64,000 nucleotides of DNA, taken from positions 62,001-126,000 of the forward strand of contig CDRNVI010000044.1 of NCBI GenBank assembly GCA_977017575.1. Reading direction: 5' to 3'. Numbering within the stretch: position 1 is the first letter of the stretch; each line of letters opens with the position of its first letter. Below, piece after piece: positions 58,320 through 64,000 of the stretch. Source of the stretch: Paramoeba atlantica. Taxonomy: Eukaryota; Discosea. The notes under the pieces are model-generated. The model had not been told where the DNA came from. It searched no databases and was given only the letters and a program-made list of their open reading frames with translations. The position numbers and the translations under genes were made by a program.

Positions 58320-58705
58320 TAAGATCGACAAATACATGAGATCAAATACATGAGATCGACTTGCCGAAAAAGAGTTTCTAGTACCATGCGCTACCTTTGT
58401 TGCTCCGTTGAGATAATTTAAAATGTTAAAAAAATCGAACGCTAGCTCGAAAAAAAATTAAAATCCCGTTCGTTGAATATTCAACGAAGTAGAGACGTAC
58501 CCCGTTTATCTCTGGAGAAAAAATCTCTGGAGAAACATTTTCTACAGTCAGAGAATTTGATAGGAAAAAATAGGAGGGGGGCCACCGCTAATGCGGCACT
58601 ATTCTGCCATATTCTGCCGATCGCAGGGGTTTCGTCCTTTTGAGGCGTACTTTATTTTTGGAACCTGCCCCGCGCTGCGAAGCGGCGTGCTTTTTTTGAT
58701 TTGGT

Positions 58706-58775
58706 GGTTATATACCCCTCCAGTAATAGAATCGATTTTGGATCCAAATGGATCAAATCCTTGTTACTGAGGGGG
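58706..58775. repeat. Imperfect hairpin
   Basis: TATACCCCTCCAGTAA on the left is complementary to TTACTGAGGGGGTATA on the right, with GATTTTGGATCC/GGATCAAATC-like inner matches. It may be a tiny inverted-repeat element. Confidence 0.55.
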
Positions 58776-58997
58776 TATATTTTTTGGGAGAGAAAGGTGC
58801 TTTTTTGTTCATGAGTGCGTTGATTTTCAGTCCATCCAACCCCGCAACCACGCTCCACATTCGCTCCGTAAAAATAATCTTTTACTTTTCTTTTGGATTT
58901 TTTTTGGAATTTCGAACTTGTCGCGCCCCTCCTGCGCGTACCAGGGGGGGTCACCCCCAATGGGGGGGAATTATCGCCGCGGCGTACTCTAACACTT

Positions 58998-59439
58998 GCA
59001 CACTCTAATGGTGCGGGCGTAGTTGGTAGACGGTGGGCCTTCCAACCTGCAGGTTGTTGGTTCGATTCCCGCTATCGACAAAACTCGCAACCTGGCGGCC
59101 TCACTACAAAGGGAAACTGATCAGGAGTGCCTTCAAGGCCCACACCCAACCCCGCTCCCCTGGAGGACCGACCCGGCACCGCCGAGCTGAACCAGGCTCC
59201 AGCGCAGCCGCTAAATTGCGAGCTGCTTACGCAAAGGAGGCTTGAGTCACAGCCTACACGATGCAACGGGGTTGGACGCCCGTCCTGGTAGCTACGGTTG
59301 GGTAGCCGTGCTCGGGCCGCAAAGCGTCGAGTGCCGTCTGGGAAGGGGGTACCAAGACAATGAAGGTCGGTGACCTGAGACTCTACCCTAACGGTTGGCG
59401 CTGCAGAGCCTTCCGTGTCTTCTTCTTCTCTCTTCTTCT
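58998..59439 (+). mobile_element. tRNA-derived SINE
   Basis: The head has an A box-like TAGTTGGTAGACGG (59020-59033) and a perfect B box GGTTCGATTCC (59059-59069), the spacing of a tRNA. The stems do not pair well enough for a working tRNA. A GC-rich body of ~330 bp follows, then a TCTTCTTC simple tail (59418-59439). A 10-bp duplication TCTAACACTT flanks it at 58988-58997 and 59440-59449. RNA polymerase III transcription is expected from the boxes. Confidence 0.75.
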
Positions 59440-59449
59440 TCTAACACTT

Positions 59450-59715
59450 CCCTTCGCTGGATTTCGAAACATAAAATTTTTAAAGAGCATATGCCCCCCC
59501 TGGACCCCCCATTTTTTTCAATTTTGTTTTTCAATGTTTGGACCTACGACGACTATGTTGTATGCCGGGTGACGCTTCGCGAGGAAGGGATTGCAAAGTC
59601 AATCCTCGACCTCATCACGTATCGTGCTGTGTGGCTTGGTGCACATGAAAAAGAAATCATGTGATGAAGTAAGCTCTCGAACTGCAATCAAAACAAGGCA
59701 AATACTAAAAATTTA
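59450..59715 (+). other. Spacer, no gene recognised
   Basis: A frame to 59664 (YDDYVVCRVTLREEGIAKSI) has no family I can name. C runs and T runs dominate 59490-59535. Confidence 0.4.
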
Positions 59716-59719
59716 AGAC

Positions 59720-60500
59720 TTTTAACACACATCTATCAATAACGGCATCATCTCTCGTCTGCGGTATTCCTTCGTCGTAAACTCATACCTTACCTTCAAT
59801 CACGTACTTCGGCTACAGCGATGCGCCACACGCGAAATTCGGAAATGGTTAAACGTAGCGAAATCAGCAACTAGTGAGCTGCTCTATTCAGAGCATGGCT
59901 GGAATCTCATGAGTCTGTCAAAACTTTGGCTTCTTTCCACTGTGGGGACAATGGAACAAATGGATAAATCGCGTGATCCCGAGGTCCAGCACGCTTTACG
60001 TGAGCGCATCAGGCGAGAAGCGAACAAAAGGAGAGCAGGATATATTCGCCCACCGACGGATATGCACAGTACAAGCCATTGTAGCGTCCGAAGACTCCTT
60101 GGAAGCGAATACGAGCGACACCTCACGGAAGCCGTCCAACGGCGTACTGCCGTAGCAGGACGATGGTTTAGAATCGCAACGGAAGCAGACCTTGCGAGAG
60201 ACTTCGCCGCCGCCCTATGCAACCTTAAGAGTGAATCGCTTTCGCGGTTCACATCCTCAGTGCTTACCGAGACGCCGCTCCCAACCAGGGCATCTCTTCG
60301 TAGGTGGGGAGTATCGACACATGCGAGCGATAAATGTCCCATCTGTGACACCGAGACACAAACTACGCGGCATATTCTATCTGGTTGTAGGAAGTCACTC
60401 GAACAAGGGAGGTATACCCTACGGCATAACATGGTACTACAGGCATTAGCGAACTCCGTACAACGATTCTCCTCCACTAGTCAATGTCACTTCGATCTCC
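59720..60500 (+). pseudogene. R2/HERO-like LINE fragment (RT end, CCHC finger)
   Basis: Reads NNGIISRLRYSF, HVLRLQRCATREIRKWLNVA, MDKSRDPEVQHALRERIRRE and CPICDTETQTTRHILSGCRK then SLEQGRYTLRH, parallel to the equivalent segment of the 30523-33606 protein (IRAEEHKRRKGQIRP, CRICKQEPETLRHLLSSCK). It lacks the RT catalytic core and is cut before the endonuclease at HFDLP. The surviving frame is open from about 59790. Confidence 0.8.
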
Positions 60501-60509
60501 CGAGAAAAT

Positions 60510-61095
60510 TGGGATGGGATAATCTTAGAACAGGGCGAACGAGAGGTCCTATTAAAAACTGCCCTACGCATCATCCGCGCAAACTCAACTCCCCGAGACA
60601 TGCACCATGTATCGCAGGTGTGAACATAAGCGAACCCTCTTCGCCGTTGTAGACGCGACCACAAAGCGCTGGGCCGTTTGACCTATGAAGGACGGATTCC
60701 CCATAAAAGAAAACGTCTTCGAGCAAGAGTTTCAGTTAGATATTGTATTGGCCGAGGCGACAGCCATATCCAAAGCGATAAGCATCGCAGTGCGCAGCGG
60801 ATTCGCGAACATAATAATTACGAGCGATAACACGGCCGCGTCTCGTGCGTTCGCCAAAGGATTTTCAAAAATTGAAGCACTGGATTCCATAATACGAGCT
60901 CATCAATAGTTTCACGGGCGAATTGTCTTAGCTGACATCGCAAGCGAAATGAATCTCGCAGATATTGGGACCCGCCCACAAAAAGAGTACAGCCGCGCCG
61001 AGTATGATTTTCGTCGTACAAGAACATGGGAACAGCTTCAAACGGCGTGGCAAATTTACAAATTGTATGGAATAACATTTCTAAGCAGAAACAAG
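60510..61095 (+). pseudogene. RNase H fragment of another YR-type retroelement, fossil
   Basis: Recognised from TLFAVVDATTKRWAV, LAEATAISKAISIAV, IIITSDNTAASRAF and ADIASEMNLADIGTRP, the RNase H order D, E, D, D of reverse-transcribing elements. It is distinct from the RNase H of the three YR copies above and closer in wording to VIPER/TATE types, which is an impression and not an alignment. It is broken, with about three breaks. Confidence 0.6.
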
Positions 61096-61320
61096 TAGAA
61101 ATTGTCCATACCTCCTCATTATAAGCATAAGTGGAAGCTTTATCTCATATCCGCATGGTATTATTATATGAAGCTTTATCTCATATCCACATGTATTATT
61201 ATTACATTAGTGATAAACAGTTCATAAACACTTATGACATACACTCTAATGCGTGTATACACATCACCTCAAGATGTATACATTTCTTACGTCCACCTTC
61301 TTCCTAAGTGTGCTAATACT
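61096..61320. other. AT-rich spacer with a short duplication
   Basis: AAGCTTTATCTCATATCC occurs twice (61136, 61171) around ACATGTATTATTATTA-like repeats. No gene is seen. Confidence 0.5.
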
Positions 61321-61518
61321 CAGGGTTCGCAGAAACTATAAAACTATCAATATAGTACTATATAGTTACTATAAACTTTTTTCAAAAACTATAAAAAACT
61401 ATATTCTTTTTCTTCGTATTTCAAGGTGCTTTTAAGCCCTTTGACGCATCCTATTCATATGCAAATGTGTTTTTATCCCTTTTTTTCTTAATTTTTCTTC
61501 ATTTTAAAACCGAAACAG

Positions 61519-62303
61519 ATGCCCGAAACGAAACTGACGAGGGGAAATTTCTGTAAAGACTATTTTAGTGAAGTACCGCGCACGGAAGGACAGAAACCAG
61601 CGGTGGAATGCAACCTGTGTGAGGAGGGAAGTAAGAAGCGTTTTTTGGTTCCAAGAGGACTATCGACAGATTATCATTCCGCAGAGAAGCACTTAGTGAA
61701 ACACGACAAAAAATATGATACCTGGTGTGCTGAACAAAACAAAAAGCGTCGACGTGCAAATCCGACGTTGAACATCTCGTCACCAGCGTCCAAACCTCAG
61801 GACCATAAGGATATAATAGTTTGGAAAGCAGAGTTCGGAATTTCAACCGCAGCTCTTGAGCATCCTTTGTTTCTTAACAGAATTGTACGAGGCATGTGTC
61901 CCACTCCACCTCGAAGGGAAAAATTAAACGAACTGACCATTGAGTATGCTAAGCAAACTAGAGTAAAGATGCGTTGACCTTGTTTTTAAATTTTTGGACG
62001 TGAGTTTTGTGTTTAGACACAGCCACTTTTCACCATCGTACGACCTGCGCCGTTACAATGATCAACAATGGTGTGTCTATGTGTTGGACCGTCAGACCCA
62101 TGCCCGCAAGTGATGCATCCGCCTTTCAACTTCTATTAAAAGGGGTTATAGAGGAGCTTTACGCCGATCGAATTTTTGTGGCGCACGCAGTTTCAGACGC
62201 AGTTGCATTCAGAGCGCAATTGCTACGAGCGAGTAGACTTATCCACTATTTACTAAAAACGGATACTTCGAGTTTGGGCTATATTTCTTTTAGCTTTGGG
62301 TAG
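61519..62303 (+). pseudogene. hAT transposase remnants (BED finger and part of the core)
   Basis: 61519-61977 (ATG at 61519) encodes a BED-type finger: VECNLCEEGSKKRFLV ... YHSAEKHLVKHDKKYDTWC, then FLNRIVRGMCPTPPRREKLN. After the stop at 61975, 62007-62303 reads LLLKGVIEELYADRIFVAHA and VSDAVAFRAQLLRASRLIHY. The catalytic centre and the dimerisation domain are not found, so the copy is non-autonomous. Confidence 0.6.
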
Positions 62304-62437
62304 GCTAAGTGCGGAGGTGGAGTGACGATGGACGTATAAAAACGCGTGTGTGTTACTCACTTACACAAAAAATACCATTTGGAATGCAGCAAAAGTTTAT
62401 AGTTTTCTTATAGTTTTATAGTAAAATACAGTAAATA

Positions 62438-63976
62438 CAGGGGTGCGGGTCTAAAGGTGGGGGGGTCTAAAATTCGTAAAAGTTGTCCAATTTTGGAAAA
62501 TAATAGCGCATTGGATAGCTCTCACAGAGTTGTATGTTTTAGGCGCATTAAAATCCTGTGATTTTAACGTACATATTTTTTGATACCACATTTCGCTTTT
62601 TTCCCTCGCAGGAATTACATTTTTTACTAGAAAATGCCCCAAAAGCGCGCTCGCTCGAGGACTTCCCGTGGAGTACTGAGCGATAGATCGTATTCTTCCC
62701 CCGCCCCCGTCAAAGAGAGTCACCGCATGCTTTCGGTGGCGGAATACGAGCGCACAGGATCGTACTCCGCTACGGCGCAGCACTTTGGTGTTCATGAGAA
62801 CACTGTAAAACGTTGGGTTGAACGTTTTACCCTTACGGGTGACGTGTTAACGGCATCCCGAGAGCGTGTCTCGACGGTGGTTACCCCCGCGTTCCTGGAT
62901 GTGGCTCTCAAGCTTGTCGACGAGGGGTATCGCGACCTTGTTTACGGCGTAGAGAGCTGGAGCGATCTTCTGCGAGAGATCCGTAGCCAAGGATTCACCT
63001 GCAGTCGACGGACCCTAGTCGACACATTGAAGAAGCAAGGCGTTGTGCTCCGCACTCTTCGGCGACGACCATCACTCACACTCGAACACAAGGAGAAACG
63101 GTTGCAATTTTGTAAGGCGATGCTCGAGAAGAGCGACGCTCAACTCCTTCATTTTGTTTATTGTGACGAAAAGAAGTTTACTTGCGGTCGTGGGCGTTCC
63201 GGGCGAACTTACCTTTGTCGGAGGACGGACCCCCATAAGGAACAACGAGGCGAGCTAGAATCATGGTACGGCGGAAATGGGATTATGGTTTGGATGGGTG
63301 TGAGCCTCAAACACGGCTTCCATCTCCACATTTTCCCTCCTCGAAATTCAGAAGGCCAGAAACTCACCGTTACGGGTGAAATTTTTGATCAGGCTATGAA
63401 AAAGCCACGGGGCTTTCTTCAATATTTAAAGCGACATCCAGCGGCCACGATTGCCATGGACAACTGCCCGGCCCACAACAAGGCGCGTGCCACGTTCCGT
63501 GATACAGGAATTTCCGTTCTCCCCTGGCCTGCAAAATCTCCAGACCTGAATCCGATCGAAAATTTGTGGTCTGTGATGGACACAGACAAAAATCTTCTTC
63601 GACCCCGAAATCGACAGCAACTGGAAGCCGCCATTGAGGGGTCTTTCCTTAAATTGAAACAGACCCACTCTGCAACGGTTCAGAAAACGTTGAAGAGTTT
63701 CAGGAAGCGTTGTGAAATTGTTATTAGTCGGAACGGGGGGCACTGTGGTTACTAATTGTCTTTTGCAATCCAAATTACAGAAATTATTGACATCACTAAA
63801 GTATTGCAATATGTGTTTTTGACCCTTACATGAAAGGGGGGTACCCCCCAAACCCCGGATGCTACCTATCCTAAAACATACAACTCTGTGAGAGCTATCC
63901 AATGCGCTATTATTTTCCAAAATTGGACAACTTTTACGAATTTTAGACCCCCCCCACCTTTAGATTCGCACCCCTG
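62438..63976 (+). mobile_element. Tc1/mariner element 2 (about DD32E)
   Basis: 1,539 bp with ~106-bp terminal inverted repeats (62438-62543, 63870-63976), ends CAGGGGTGCGGGTCTAAA, flanked by TA (62436-62437, 63977-63978). The phrase GGTGGGGGGTCTAAAAT is shared with the ends of element 1, so both belong to one family group. It is inserted in the hAT element. Confidence 0.92.
62634..63755 (+). CDS. Tc1/mariner-type transposase
   Basis: 373 codons from ATG at 62634. Helix-turn-helix SYSATAQHFGVHENTVKRWV (about residues 43-62). Catalytic Asp178 in FVYCDEKKF, Asp276 in IAMDNCPAHN and Glu309 in SPDLNPIENLW, again 32 residues between the last two. The frame is whole. It is about as different from the 46000 protein as expected for sister families (shared WPAKSPDLN and FGGKG/YGGNG blocks). 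Confidence 0.9.
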   Translation: MPQKRARSRTSRGVLSDRSYSSPAPVKESHRMLSVAEYERTGSYSATAQHFGVHENTVKRWVERFTLTGDVLTASRERVSTVVTPAFLDVALKLVDEGYRDLVYGVESWSDLLREIRSQGFTCSRRTLVDTLKKQGVVLRTLRRRPSLTLEHKEKRLQFCKAMLEKSDAQLLHFVYCDEKKFTCGRGRSGRTYLCRRTDPHKEQRGELESWYGGNGIMVWMGVSLKHGFHLHIFPPRNSEGQKLTVTGEIFDQAMKKPRGFLQYLKRHPAATIAMDNCPAHNKARATFRDTGISVLPWPAKSPDLNPIENLWSVMDTDKNLLRPRNRQQLEAAIEGSFLKLKQTHSATVQKTLKSFRKRCEIVISRNGGHCGY

Positions 63977-64000
63977 TATAGTACTATATAGTAACTATAT

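Larger units (their letters stand above)
57221..58574. repeat. Inverted repeat pair enclosing ~1.2 kb
   Basis: A ~56-bp arm at 57221-57276 (CCTATTTTTTCCTATCAAAT...) is complementary to 58519-58574. Further in, 57427-57452 and 58470-58495 are complementary and carry the palindrome CGTTGAATATTCAACG. Between them lie GC-rich repeats without a gene, including a phrase GAGCGAAGCCCACTTCTGGA near 57530 and 57705. No target duplication is visible. Confidence 0.7.
61321..64000 (+). mobile_element. hAT element, 5' end and interior; 3' end outside the window
   Basis: Begins CAGGGTTCGCAGAAACTATA, a standard hAT end, then a palindromic tract ATATAGTACTATATAGTTAC (61350-61370). The matching tract on the far side appears at 63977-64000 (TATAGTACTATATAGTAACT), so the right end lies just beyond the window. 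The transposase is reduced to two fragments. A Tc1/mariner element (62438-63976) sits in its right subterminal region. Confidence 0.7.

Noticed and set aside
59011-59080. tRNA gene
   Set aside because: A and B boxes are present, but the anticodon and T stems pair poorly and a 330-bp body, simple tail and target duplication follow; it is the head of a SINE.

Overview
This 64 kb window is eukaryotic and is filled almost entirely by transposable elements inserted into one another and into fragments of older copies. I found no host gene, rRNA gene or free-standing tRNA gene. The elements seen are non-LTR retrotransposons (mainly CRE-type with a C-terminal restriction-like endonuclease, plus R2/HERO-like and apurinic-endonuclease types), tyrosine-recombinase (YR) retrotransposons, Tc1/mariner, pogo-like and hAT DNA transposons, SINEs and short inverted-repeat elements. 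The species cannot be named. CRE LINEs together with a YR element in gag-YR-RT order recall kinetoplastid CRE and VIPER/TATE elements, but both groups also occur elsewhere, so a protist or alga with a repeat-rich genome is only a weak inference.

Layout. 0-15.3 kb: an R2-superfamily LINE fragment (-), then a YR retroelement (-) split by a nearly intact CRE LINE (+, 4138-9241), then an AP-endonuclease LINE (-) ending at an 18-bp minisatellite of about 48 copies. 15.3-21.6 kb: a 5'-truncated CRE LINE whose 3' UTR received a whole-looking YR retroelement (15634-20696) with split direct repeats A1...B1-A2-B2. 21.6-30.5 kb: a CRE LINE whose 1,623-codon reading frame is interrupted only by a 1.1 kb inverted-repeat element with an 8-bp target duplication, then LINE and hAT fragments. 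30.5-36 kb: an R2/HERO-like LINE (-) with a 1,027-residue RT-endonuclease protein and a first protein carrying six copies of an unusual Cys/His finger. 36-45.5 kb: another CRE LINE, split by a pogo-like transposon (TA duplication) and a SINE (16-bp duplication), then LINE and hAT fragments. 45.6-49 kb: a near-perfect palindromic Tc1/mariner-like element of two ~830 bp arms, with a second, coding Tc1/mariner element inside one arm. 49-56.2 kb: an AP-endonuclease LINE fragment and a 5'-truncated YR element split by a second pogo-like copy. 56.2-64 kb: nested inverted repeats, a tRNA-derived SINE, R2/HERO-like and YR-type fragments, and the start of a hAT element containing a third Tc1/mariner-type insertion.

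How it fits together. Several junctions are clean: target duplications of 2 bp (TA), 7, 8, 10 and 16 bp can be read at insertion edges, so a relative order of insertion can be drawn. The youngest layer appears to be the pogo-like and Tc1/mariner insertions, the SINE and the 1.1 kb inverted-repeat element, because their targets are still-open LINE or YR frames. The points most worth following are the finger array of the R2/HERO-like LINE, the split-repeat YR element, the association of CRE LINE junctions with an 18-bp GGTCTT repeat, and the large palindrome.
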